Assembly (NCBI RefSeq): GCF_016802725.1
Contig: NC_052668.1
Span: 11,043,001-11,107,000 of the forward strand
DNA length: 64,000 bases
Direction: 5' to 3'
Source of the DNA: Solenopsis invicta
Lineage: Eukaryota; Arthropoda; Insecta; Hymenoptera; Formicidae
The position numbers and the translations under genes were made by a program. Shown here one piece after another: positions 12,626 through 23,360 of this stretch (positions within the stretch are counted from its first letter, which is position 1; each line of letters begins with the position of its first letter). Below the pieces are notes generated by a model that ran no database searches, was not told the origin of the DNA, and worked only from the letters and a program-made list of their open reading frames with translations.

Positions 12626-13990
12626 TAATGATAATGGTAACGTTCGAAAAAGCAATCGTAACAAAGAGATGTACTGCAGAATTCGTATGAACATTTGATA
12701 CATGTAGGATTTTGATAACAAATTTGGCAAATGAGTTCTTCAAATGAAAAATTTATATCTTTTAACCCTTTAAATTCTACATGTAGAATATCAAATCCGC
12801 CTTTGAATCAAGCATATCTAAACATCGGTTGATATACTGCAGATTGAAATTGATTCAAAATCAAGCTATGGATTTTTAATATATTTTTGCGCCTATGTAA
12901 AAATGTTTGATTTCTTGTAAGAAAAGCATGTTCCGTAAACCGTTTGATAAAATCTTTCCATTGATGAAAACAAAATAAATCAAGCAGTTGCATGAAACCT
13001 GTAGAATCTTCTGGCAAAATTTTTAATAAAACAGTTACATTATCATCCTGATAAAGTTCGTCTGATTTTTGAGCGCCCCACGAATCTAGAATTAAAACTG
13101 CCTTCTTTTTGGATTTTGTTTAACGATGGTTTTAAAGACGATGGTTTTAAAGAAATCCCTTACAAGACTCTTGTCTAGTTTGCCAGATTTGGAACATCGA
13201 ATTACAAGGTTTTCGTAATTGGAAAATTGTATGGTCGTAGAAAATTTATTACTAACTTCTTGGAGGCAAATCATCATTGATGATATTAATTTTTCTTCCA
13301 TAGAAAGAATCAGTTGGATAGTGTAGGAATGAGTTCGGGCGTTTAATTGAGGAATTACAACTGTCGTAATTTTTTCACCTGTAAATGACAGTGTGCAATT
13401 GGAAAGTGGCATGTAATTAAATCCCGATTGATCAATATTAAATATTTTACCTGCATCAAATTTTGAATAAATATTATCAACAAGATCGAAATAAAATTCA
13501 ATTCTTTATTTATAGTTTCCTCGGTTTCACGTTGTTTTTTGACAGAAGTGAATAAACAAATTTTTCTTGACGAAAAACCAAAACTTTTCTTAAATTTGTT
13601 GACCCATTGCAACGACGCTCTAAAATCTATCAATCTAATACATTTAGTATAATACAGAGCCCACCTTCGAATAGTTTGATCATGAACAGGAATTCCTTCC
13701 AAGCGGGCCTGCATGATTTGCTTCAGACAATATTTTGTTACGGATTGCCATTTTTCCCGACATGTGCCCTGTTGTTCAACATATTTTTTGCATTTATTTA
13801 AATATACAAGATGTTTTATTTTAAAGAATTGAGCTTTAATTGTATTAAAAGACCATTGTGGATGCTTTTTGCATGCTTCTACAACACGTTGCGCATTCAA
13901 GTGATACAAAAGCTTTATTAGAAGTTAAACATTCTTCCTCTTTATAAATTGACTCATTATCAACTTCATCAGGATCAAAAATGGCATCAG
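12626..13990 (-). pseudogene. Tigger/jerky-type (pogo-like) transposase, frameshifted
   Basis: A DDE transposase pseudogene of the DDE_1/Tigger-jerky type on the minus strand. From 13990 downward there is an acidic N-terminal stretch, then helix-turn-helix and CENP-B-type DNA-binding segments (TIRRWALYY, FRASLQWVNKFKKSFGFSSRK). The DDE core follows with FNIDQSGFNYM (first Asp, near 13440) and VLILDSWGAQKSD (second Asp, near 13080), then LLKILPEDSTGFMQLLD, and a C-terminal cysteine cluster (CIKCSYEFC..SLCYDC) ending at a stop at 12626-12628. Frame breaks occur near 13905, near 13500 (one base), and at 13120-13145, where a 15-16 bp tandem duplication is visible. It seems cut at 13996 by the mariner beginning there. 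Confidence 0.75.
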
Positions 13991-13997
13991 TATGTAC

Positions 13998-14748
13998 GAG
14001 GTGTGTTCAAAAAGTATCGCGAATTTTGAATTTTCGCGGGTTACGTATATTCGAATTTCGATCTTTTTGTGGCGTTATGTTGGTACTCATGTCTCTCACT
14101 TATGCCGACAAGCTCGGCCATTTTGAATGTTCACTTAATTGTTGACAGCTGCTTTGCTTGCACGTGTTTTGGATCGTCTTCGATTTTTACCTATTCAAAA
14201 AAATGGATCAAAGAACCTGTATCAAATTTTGTGTGAAAAACGAAATTAAGTGCGCGGATGCATTCCGAATGTTGACTGTGGCATACAGAGAAGCTACCTT
14301 GGACCGAAGCAACGTTTATCGGTGGTACGAAATGTTCTCAGAAGGCCGAGAAGATGTGAACGACGAAGAGCGTGCCGGACGCCCGAGCACTTCAACAACA
14401 GACGAAAAAATTAATGAAGTGGAGAAAATGGTATTGGCCAATCGTCGAATCACCGTTACAGAAGTTGCTGAGGACCTCAACATATCGATTGGCTCGTGCC
14501 ATTCGATTTTTATCAATGATTTGGGCATGAGACGGGTCGCCGCGAAATTCGTACCAAACGCCCCTGCTCACACATCGTTGCTTGTGCGCGACTTTTTGGC
14601 CAAAAACAACACACTAATGATGCCGCAGCCACCGTATTCCCCAGATCTGGCCCCCTGTGACTTTTTCTTGTTCCCTAAACTGAAGAGGCCCATGAAAGGA
14701 CGACGTTACGCTACGCTTGACGAGATAAAGACGTTCACCTTTGCTTGA
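13998..14748 (+). mobile_element. Second mariner, 3'-truncated and internally deleted
   Basis: The left terminal repeat starts CGAGGTGTGTTCAAAAAGTA after a TA at 13996-13997. No matching right terminal repeat follows the coding relic, so the element is truncated at about 14748. It appears to have landed in or beside the Tigger-type pseudogene. Confidence 0.85.
14203..14748 (+). pseudogene. Mariner transposase with central deletion
   Basis: Opens with MDQRTCIKFCVKNEIKC and the helix-turn-helix blocks (VYRWYEMFSEGREDVNDEE, GRPSTSTTDEKI, LNISIGSCHSIF) up to RRVAAKFVPN. It then jumps straight to APAHTSLLVRDFLAKNN and PPYSPDLAPCDFFLFPKLK. In intact relatives about 130 residues lie between these blocks, including the first catalytic Asp (ITGDEAW region) and the start of the second block. 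The join is in frame, giving a 196-codon open frame, but it lacks the catalytic site and the C-terminus. It could at most make a DNA-binding fragment. Confidence 0.9.
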
Positions 14749-15036
14749 ATTTGCTGTGTGATAAGTGTAATATTCATATCAATTAATTTTTATATTGGAG
14801 AAACTGCTGGAAACTTCAAACCATATTTATTTGAAGATGTATTTGAAGATTTATTGGAAATTTCTATGGTGAATGAATTATTGTCGTTACTTCTGGTACT
14901 AGGAAATGCAGAAACAAATTATGATGCACACAAGGTTAATCCATACCAATTTTTGTTTTCTTTATACGCAAGCAATAACAAAAACTAATAGGTGTTCTAA
15001 AATAATTTTAAAAAATCTATTTAAACTTGTTGTTTC

Positions 15037-15074
<38 letters not shown>

Positions 15075-15078
<4 letters not shown>

Positions 15079-15220
15079 GGTGATTATTAATGACTGTTTT
15101 CATGTTTTACCCTAGGAGCATGATTTACCGACGGATACGTATTTCTAACATATTATTATATTAGAAATTACAAATGCGTGCTCCTATGGTAAAAAGTGAA
15201 AACAGTCATTAATAATCATC

Positions 15221-15224
<4 letters not shown>
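15075..15224. mobile_element. Hairpin MITE inside an (AT)n microsatellite
   Basis: A 150-bp foldback: ACAGGGTGATTATTAATGAC at the left is mirrored at the right by GTCATTAATAATCATCCTGT, and the inner arms also pair (TACCCTAGGAGCA with TGCTCCTATGGTA). Long TA repeats flank both sides (15040-15074 and 15225-15266), so it has inserted in, or seeded, the microsatellite. Confidence 0.85.
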
Positions 15225-15269
<45 letters not shown>

Positions 15270-15282
15270 TATATATACATAT

Positions 15283-15334
<52 letters not shown>

Positions 15335-16043
15335 TAATTATTGTATTTGAATGTTATTTTCAGACTACTTTTGAAAGTATCCTTATACCATTCTGCAAAT
15401 ATTATTCAATGATGTATGATATCGAAAGATTTGGAGCTGCCTTGCAACGAATTTATAATCTAGAATCAGATCTTTAGAGTCCCTTTTGACTTATGAAGCA
15501 TATAATACTACACTTAGGCAATATATGAATTTAAGACTGAAGATATTAATAGGAAAAGGATATTGTGAAGCAAGGTGAGCTCACATGATTCATCTGTTTA
15601 TTTTTATTTTGTATCTCTAATGCAATCTTGTAATCTTACTGCTAAATATTTTTCTATTTTATAGATTGCAATACGTTTTTATCTTTATCATCTAATCTGA
15701 GAAGACATTTAAATACTATAAAAATACTCTATGATATACATTGGAATATTATAATTGATTAACCAAATTAACCATATATTTTTTTATTTTATTTAATAAA
15801 TTATATATTAAGGTCAACCAGGATAAAATTAAACAAACTTAAAAATTTACGATTTGACTGTCCGATGATATCTACTTGACTGATCCAATTATGTAATTCT
15901 TATTGCAAAAAGTGTAACATATGGATCACAGTATTGAATTACTTGTTTTTCTAGATCAAATTACTAATATATGGAAAATAGACGATGAAGGTAAGAGTCT
16001 CTGAATAGCTTTGTTTTATTTTTTTTATTGTGAATTTACATAT

Positions 16044-16307
16044 TGTTATACTCGACGATACGAGCACACATTTTACTCGCGCTAGGACACTCGAACGCGC
16101 GATACAAAATGAATAAACACTCTTTACAAAAAAAACTCAAGCTTTAATCGTGGAACTTTATATAATAATATCGTAGCGTAATTGTACAGAATAATTCTTG
16201 ACGGCTCCGCGTCCTGAACACCAAACAAAAGCCAGCCGCGCTTCTTCTGTCTGATTGATAGATCTTCCTTCGGCCAGCTTCTCAAGCTCGGCCGAACGGG
16301 CACAACA
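16044..16307. repeat. Solo LTR, 264 bp
   Basis: Begins TGTTATAC and ends CACAACA, flanked on both sides by ATAT (16040-16043, 16308-16311). Read on the minus strand it has the look of a gypsy-type LTR: it begins TGTTGTGCCC and has a TATATAAAG box. No internal retroelement sequence remains, consistent with LTR-LTR recombination. It lies in the presumed intron between exons C and D of the relic at 14800-16490. Confidence 0.8.
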
Positions 16308-17193
16308 ATATTTTATTATAATTTATTGCAGACATAAGGATTGCATTGAACATTGAGCTACAAAATAAATTATGATCAGAAATATTTAAATTACTCCGTC
16401 AGTGGAGGAGACAGACATTGCGCTGCAAATAGATAAAATATCATTACAAGAACACGAAGCCAATATTGAAAAAAAATATAATATAACAATTGTCAACTTT
16501 GCATAATTCATTTTTCATGAAAGCTATAAGAAAAGTACATATCATGTGAATTATATAAAAACGATACGGTAGATGCCCGTATGCATAATACTCCTAATTC
16601 CAAAGCAAGGTCAGATACATAATTTATATAAAGAGTACATATGTTTCTATTTATAAAAAGTTATTAATATATTGGAATAATTACATTAAAGAAAATATAT
16701 TTTTTTCTAGATTACAAAAGATAACGTATATAGTGTCAATGCAAAACATTTTGGAGAATACGTTATTTGAGATTTTTTAATTATGTTACAACAGTGCTAG
16801 CAAATTAGTGAAAAATATTTTGATCGAGGAATATAAGCTGCAAACACATCAAGAGGCGGAGTTGATCCTTGCGCCAAAGTACACGCGTAATGAGTTAATA
16901 TAAGTCATAATACATCAATCAATTAGATGAATGAAAATTTGTATTGTCTAACAGAATGTTAGAAGAGTGTTTCTTTAATATATAAAATTATGTATTTGTT
17001 TTTTTAATAAATCTGTGTGTATTATAAATGTTAAAAATGAAATATATTTGTATGTTACTTTGTCAATCATAATATATGTATTACAACACTTGGTACTGTA
17101 ATACATATATTAATAACAATAATAATAAGTGAAGAGGGCTATAGTGGGCAAGCGCCAGTACGTCACTACGACCTGAGAAGATTGATACAGGAG

Positions 17194-17320
17194 GTGGGCT
17201 GCTTTTAATTAATTATCAGAGGCGTTTATCGTGGGCTGACTATTATTAATTAAATATCAGAGGCGTTTACCGTGGGCTGACTATTTTTAATTAATTATCA
17301 GAGGCGTTTATCGTGGGCTG
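17194..17320. repeat. Short tandem repeat, about 41-bp unit, three copies
   Basis: Units begin GTGGGCTG at 17194, 17231, 17272 and 17313 and share ATCAGAGGCGTTTA with TTAATTAA-like spacers. Spacing is 37-41 bp. No function suggested. Confidence 0.85.
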
Positions 17321-17886
17321 CCTATTTTAAGTTTGTATTTGCCCATCTTATAGGCAAACATAAGCAAACGAAAATAGAGAAACTATGAAAAATTTTTGCG
17401 TTTCATAGAAATGGACGATGGGAATGAAGGATTCATTCCATATTGCCTACAAAATATTGCCATATTCATGTTCGACATGAAAATATAATTTTAGTATTAT
17501 GTATTATATACATAATTTTTTAATGAAATGGTAATAAATGTGCTAAACATTTAGTCTGACTAACGTCAATCCCTTTTTGTTACATGCAGCGAAAAGAGAT
17601 AGCGTAGTGTCAAAGTGCAATGTATATTGCCAACACATTACGTCCTTATTCAACAGCAGAAACCCAACAGGTCGGACGAAAAATTGTTTCGCGTAAACTC
17701 ATCCGCCTACGAGACGGCCCGAGTGTGCCTGTCGAAATATATGGTACTGAGTTAGGCGGTTTTGCTTGTTGAAAAGACAAGGATGAGTGCAGAACTCAAA
17801 TGATAATGGATCTAAAAATATCGATATTATCAACATTTTTAGTTCCACTTAGTAGATGGCGCAGGACCGTAGGAGTTCGGCCGTCA
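17321..17886. other. Intergenic, nothing assigned
   Basis: About 560 bp. I see a few short, imperfect inverted repeats near 17640-17780 but no supported gene or complete element. Confidence 0.4.
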
Positions 17887-17894
17887 CTCCAGCA

Positions 17895-20199
17895 CATGGT
17901 GGAAGGGATAGCATGGTGTGCTCAATTTGCAGCCTTCTTTCTCTAAAATCTGCGCTCTCTGTCGTTTTTCTGCCTCTTATTCCAGAGGGCTGCCAACTGT
18001 GAAAAGTTGAAGTATTTCACTTTCTAAAGTCTGTACACCTGATATAACTGTCTTTGTCGGACGTTTTCTATTTTCACTCTGTCTCTTTTCTTGTAGATAG
18101 TTACCGCTGTAAATAAATGTTATTAAATACAACACGACACGAAAGACTAACTGCGCTCATTGTAAAAAATTAATAAAAATTAAACAGTTTGTGTAAAATA
18201 TAAAGATTAATAGTATTTAATAATAAAATAATATTTGAAATAACACTACAAATATAAATATCGTAATAAATTTTACGATAATTTTAATAATAAAAAATAA
18301 AGTTCTTAAAAATTTTAAAAACAACCATTGATATACAAGAATTTTTTCCAAAACAAGAAATAAATAGAATTATTAAGTCCACAAATTGTTACAGAATTTT
18401 TTGTAAATAAGAAATTATTGAAAATTGAAGATATTGTTTCATTAAGAATGAAAAGAAAAAAATAGTTGAGATAGTTAAATTAAATAAAATAAAATAATAT
18501 TCATTGATTTTATGCTTGAGGTATATGTTGCTGTTTTCGAATGAACTGACTAAGACAATCTCTACCGACAAAATGTGTAGAAATAAGTCATTATTTTTTA
18601 TGCAGGTTTCATAATAAATATAATAATTTATTATACACAATTCTTATATTATACAGTTTTTAGATACACATAATTATTTATTATTTTATACATTTCAAAG
18701 TTAAAAAGCTAAGAGCTAAAAGTTCTATTTGATTTTTTTCATTTTTTTCTTGTTTTTGGTGACGTTCGACACATTGCATATGTTTCCTCCAGCCTTCAAT
18801 TACTGTAATAATGAAACAAAACATTATTGTTTATTGTATATACCAAGAATTTCGTGGCACATTAAGATAGCAAATTACTATCATCAGTAATCGTTCAATG
18901 TTGTTCTTACCTTCTAAATCGACCCTGGTGATTCTACATCTATCATACATTCCTGTATATTCGATGGATCATCAGGGCTGACGAGTAACTCGGAAGACTG
19001 CATGTACATTTTCGTGACGGAAAGCGGAAAATCTTCGGCTATGACTTTGAAGTCCATATTACTTTCATTGTCACTAAAATAGAAAACATAAATGTTACTT
19101 TGATAATGTTATGCAAAAAAAGGAATGTATTTTTCAGTAATTAATACATCAATTATTATTTATTCATGTTTACCTATTTTCCGTTTTTGGTAACAATAAT
19201 GTTGGAACTGCACTCGGCAAAAGCGACCGTCTTCGAATGTCCATAGGAGGTCAAATCTTCTTACTTCTCACAAACAAATCTTCTGTGAAGTGTGCTAAGC
19301 ATATATTTGCTGAAAATTCAAATGACAGAATAATAGTTAAGTTAACTAACAATTAATAAGTTAACAATTGTCCTAGTTTACATCAAGCACTTGATGTGTG
19401 CTATGTAACTTCCTATTAAATTATTTTAATTTCGACAATATGTATAAATGTATACATGATATGTACATTTAATTATCTTGAAACATATTGCATCAGTTTA
19501 ATGTACTATTCTTTAAAATTATTGCAAAAGTTAAGATAATTAAATAGAAAGTTGTTGGTTAGTATGTATATCAAGTAATTGGTGTTAGGTTAGGTTGCTC
19601 TATTAAGATACGAATATTTACAATATTTTCTATTGGAACAGTATTGGAATGTTGTGTGTGTGCCTGTGTGTGTGTAATACAAATTGTAATGGAAATAATG
19701 TCATTACAAAAAATTGGCTAATAATATTTAATAAGACTTACCATTCTTAATATTTTTCGGCATAAAACTCTCTCCGATTCTCTGAATTCAGCCTTCACGC
19801 ATTACTGCATTTTCCGGAAATCGGAAAAAGCTTACTTGCGCCAGCAAGCACGTTTCGTTGCAATTTTTACACGATTTCACTACACAACGTACCATTTTCA
19901 CTTTATTTTACAATAAAGTTTAAAAAATAACCTAAAAATACGTGTTGTTACTATGGACGCTATGAAGCAAAGGTGCTGAAATTGGAGCAATGACGCTGGC
20001 GGCGCTGGTATGACAGAAAAAGACGCAATGCACGCATTCGTACATGTGACAAAGATGCGACCATCTAGGTTCAGCAACTTTCCGACATTAAATATTTCAT
20101 TTTTTCACAGTTGGCAGCCTTCAGGAATAAGAGACACTTTGCCGTGAAAAGGGGCGTGGTTTAGCCAAATTGAGCACACCATGTTATACTTCCACCATG
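17895..20199 (-). mobile_element. P-like element with THAP gene remnant
   Basis: A 2305-bp element with terminal inverted repeats beginning CATGGTGGAAG (right end CTTCCACCATG), followed on both sides by ..CATGGTGTGCTCAATTTG or its near-mirror. The repeats continue to an inner block at GGCTGCCAACTGTGAAAA (near 17990 and 20110). It is flanked by perfect 8-bp duplications CTCCAGCA (17887-17894, 20200-20207). An 8-bp duplication, TIRs starting CATG and an internal THAP-domain gene together fit the P superfamily; Drosophila P also has 8-bp duplications and starts CATGATG. No transposase catalytic region is present, so it would need help to move. A shorter relative lies at 61565-62722. Confidence 0.85.
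18681..19895 (-). pseudogene. THAP-domain protein of P-like element, broken
   Basis: Four exons with proper splice signals. Exon 1 (19742-19895) starts MVRCVVKSCKN and has SFFRFPEN. Exon 2 (19174-19309) has ICLAHFTEDLFVRS and SLLPSAVPTLLLP. Exon 3 (18911-19073) is acidic (DNESNMDFKVIAEDFP). Exon 4 (18681-18802) is charged and helical (IEGWRKHMQCVERHQKQEKN). The Cys pair, the Cys-Leu-Ala-His (C-x2-H) site and the AVPT box define the THAP zinc-dependent DNA-binding domain that P transposases use to find their ends. Two in-frame TGA codons (one where the THAP Trp is expected) and one extra base near the end of exon 3 disable it. The gene ends after the coiled-coil-like exon and never had, or has lost, the catalytic domain, as in the KP repressor of Drosophila P. 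About 170 residues if intact. Confidence 0.75.
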
Positions 20200-21743
20200 C
20201 TCCAGCATCGCCTTAACTACCTACCACCAGTTTTTGTCACACAACCATCTACCATGCGTCCAGTGGACGCGGGAGTAAAATTACTCTTGTTTGTGAAATT
20301 TTTTAAGTAAGGGTTTTAAGTTTTTATTATTGATTTAAAAATAGTTTAAGGACACATTAAATTATTTATTAGAAAGAGAAAAAATAATATTTTTTAAAAT
20401 CTCAAAGAGTGTTTAAAATTTCTCATTTTAGGTTTACAAATTAACATATTTGAAAAATGAGATCCACAAAAATAATCTTAAAGAATAGGAACTTCTTTAT
20501 ACATTTTTTTAATTATTAAATAATCATCAACCATTGCAAAACAAATTTTTTTATGCTATAATGAGCATTTAAATAAAATGCAAGCATTTAAGTTATAGTT
20601 TTTCACGACAGTCAATGCACAACTTGTTTGAGCATTAAAGGCAAATTGGTGTCTTGCATTTGAAACACATGTATTGTGTTCTCCGTCTCTTTTTATAGTC
20701 GCAAGTTGAACAGTTTTTTTGAACCGCCAATCTTCTAGCACCGCTGCCACTTGGAATTGCTGATGAAGTGGTTTTCTCGTTAAAGTTGAGAATTCGTCGA
20801 AGTAAGATTCTGATATCTTGTTGCACTTTTACATTTTTTCACGGCACTCCATGTGTGGTCTGGTGAGATGTTCAGCTAGTCTTTTGATAAACTTAAACCT
20901 GCTTTCAATCTTTTGACCTTGCGCAATCTTTTGAGCATGCGCAGATAAGCTCACGACGTAGCAGTTTGAGGGCAAAATGTCAAAGCAATCTGTAAAATAC
21001 TGCCAAAGACTATCTGCGAGTGCGACAACCTGTGGAGTAATTGGAGCATCTTTGGTCGAGTAAGTCCACTCCAATTTTAGTTATAAAAAAGTATTATTTC
21101 TGATTTTTTGATGGTTTAGTCGACATTGGGCATTTGGTGCATACTTGACAGGGTGATCACTGCTTTATTTGGTTTTGGCACATATGAAGATATAGTGATA
21201 TCTTTTGTAAATCCAAAAATAGTTGACTCAACATCTAGTCGACAAACTGGCAAGAATTCTAGATGTATTTTTCTTTGATTTTTTTTCAAAGTTCCTACAA
21301 CCGTTAGCTGTTTCTTTTTCAGTAACTCTAGCAGCTCAATAGAAGTGCACCAATTATTAATTGTTACGTTTCGGTTAGGTCCTTCTATTGGAGATATGAG
21401 GCACATTACAGTTTGCGTCGGTTTCTTTAAACGATAACATTCAGATGATAAGTTTAGCTTATCGGATTTTTTACCTAGTTATATACTGGGTGATTCAAAA
21501 TAACCTATTGGTCCCAAAGCTGGCATATTCGTAATCGAATTCTGAGACGATTTTTCCTTTTGCAAAAATTTGTCCGGAGCTTAGTTTTCAAGTTACAATA
21601 AGAATTAGTTAGCGTATGACGGGTCAGGTACAAGTGGTAGACAGGGGCGGCGCGACTCACTGTTACACGTGGGTGTTTCCGTGGGGCACCTCCTGCGCTC
21701 AAATGACTGACAAAAGTACATGGACAGCACATTCCTATTTAAA

Positions 21744-21746
<3 letters not shown>

Positions 21747-21793
<47 letters not shown>
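21747..21793. repeat. (CT)n microsatellite in left arm of foldback
   Basis: An uninterrupted CT run of about 45 bases. The corresponding site of the right arm (23565-23590) holds GA repeats, and a second pair of CT/GA tracts is at 22009-22028 and 23287-23357. Confidence 0.9.
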
Positions 21794-21796
<3 letters not shown>

Positions 21797-23285
21797 ACTT
21801 TAATTATGCTACATTTAATTTGTCAAATTTCGATCTGTTATCCGGCCGTCAAATATCGGGATAACCGTGAAATCTTCAAGTAAGTTTACATTATTATAAT
21901 AAATGTACGCCCGCGAATAATAAAAATTAATGCAAATTAGATTACTTAAATATGCACTTGCAAGTTAAAAGTAGCACTTTTAAAACGCACAAAAAGGGAT
22001 AGAAAGAAGAGAGAGAGAGAGAGAGAGACGGGGGGGGCGCTTTGAACAAGTTTAAGCACGTTTACTTACGCACACGGCGATCAGCTTATTGTTTCCACGA
22101 TGCGACAGTTCAATTTAAATTTGTCCTTTAACCAGATCTATCCCTCGAAGTTGTTTCATAGTTCACCACATTTACACTATTTACTCTGCATTTGATTGAT
22201 AAACGCGGCAACTACGCGACGAACCGATCGATCGACTTTATTAATTACTATTAATCACTACTGTAAACACTACAATCATTTGATGCGTTAAAATTACTCG
22301 AAGAAACACATATTTACGTTACGATCACACAACACGTGTTCACTCGACGATATGAAGCAGTCGACTGAATGTTATTGGTTATGTCGTTATAAGAGTGTCG
22401 AATGATTGGTTAAAGCCATAAGTCAAAACGCGGTAATTCAAAATGAAAATATTGATTAATACGATTTACATCGATACAATTTATTAGAAAAATGTGGCAA
22501 ATGCATGTTTATTATTACTTGTTAAAAATTGTAAGTAACTTTATCAAGATAATTATTTAGAATATTTATTATAAAAAAAACTTCAAGAATGTAATTCTTG
22601 AAACCTCCTTGCAGCAACGGATAATCTGCCCTTTTCAGGGCAACCAAATATTTTATTTCGAGGAATATTTTCACAGTTTTCGCAAATATTCAAAAATAAG
22701 AAATAAAAAAAAATGTTTAGAAAAAATTGATTTTGATAAAATTATTTCTTGAATATTTAGAATGAATAATAATTATCTTGATAAAGTCACTATCATACAA
22801 TTTTTAACAAATATTGATAAACATGCATTTGCAACATTTTTCTAATAAATTGTATTGAAGTAAATTGTATTAACCAATATTTTCATTTTAAATTGCCGCG
22901 TTTTGACTTATGGCTTTAACCAATCGTTCGACACTCTTATAACAACATAACCAATAACATCCAGTCGACTGCTTCATATCGTCGAGTGAACACGTATTGT
23001 GTGATCGTAACGTAAACACGCGTTTCTTCGAGTAATTTTAACGCATCGAATGATTGTAGTGATTAGAGTAATTAATGAAGTTGATCGATCGGTCGAGTAG
23101 TTCCGCGTTTATCGATCAAGTGCAGAGTAAATAGTGTAAATGTGGTAAAATATGAAACAACTTCGAGGGATAGATATGGATAAAGGACAAATTTAAATTG
23201 AACTGTCGCATCGTGGAAACAATAAGCTGATTGCCGTGTGCGTGAGTGAACGTGCTTAAACTTGTTTAAAGTTCCCTTCTTCCCC

Positions 23286-23286
<1 letters not shown>

Positions 23287-23357
<71 letters not shown>
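23287..23357. repeat. (CT)n microsatellite in right arm of foldback
   Basis: About 70 bases of CT repeats, mirrored by the shorter GA tract at 22009-22028 in the left arm; the arms differ mainly by expansion of these tracts. Confidence 0.9.

Positions 23358-23360
<3 letters not shown>

Larger units (their letters stand above)
14800..16490 (+). pseudogene. Relic of an unidentified spliced gene
   Basis: Four stretches look like exons with good splice signals. A: about 14800-14934, ending CACAAG|GTTAAT and reading ETAGNFKPYLFEDVFEDLLE. B: 15364-15574, after TTTTCAG and before GTGAGC, reading TTFESILIPFCKYYSMMYD then, after a stop and frame change, YNTTLRQYMNLRLKILIGK. C: 15955-15990, after TTTTCTAG and before GTAAGA, reading QITNIWKIDDE. 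D: from 16332, after TTATTGCAG, with ALQIDKISLQEHEANIEKKY. The frame is broken in B and D, so this is probably a decayed or partly duplicated host gene. I do not recognise the family. A hairpin MITE and a solo LTR lie in the presumed introns. Confidence 0.45.

Noticed and set aside
17895..20199. hAT element, because of the 8-bp duplication
   Set aside because: The TIR starts CATGGTG and the internal gene has a THAP domain, both pointing to the P superfamily and not to hAT.
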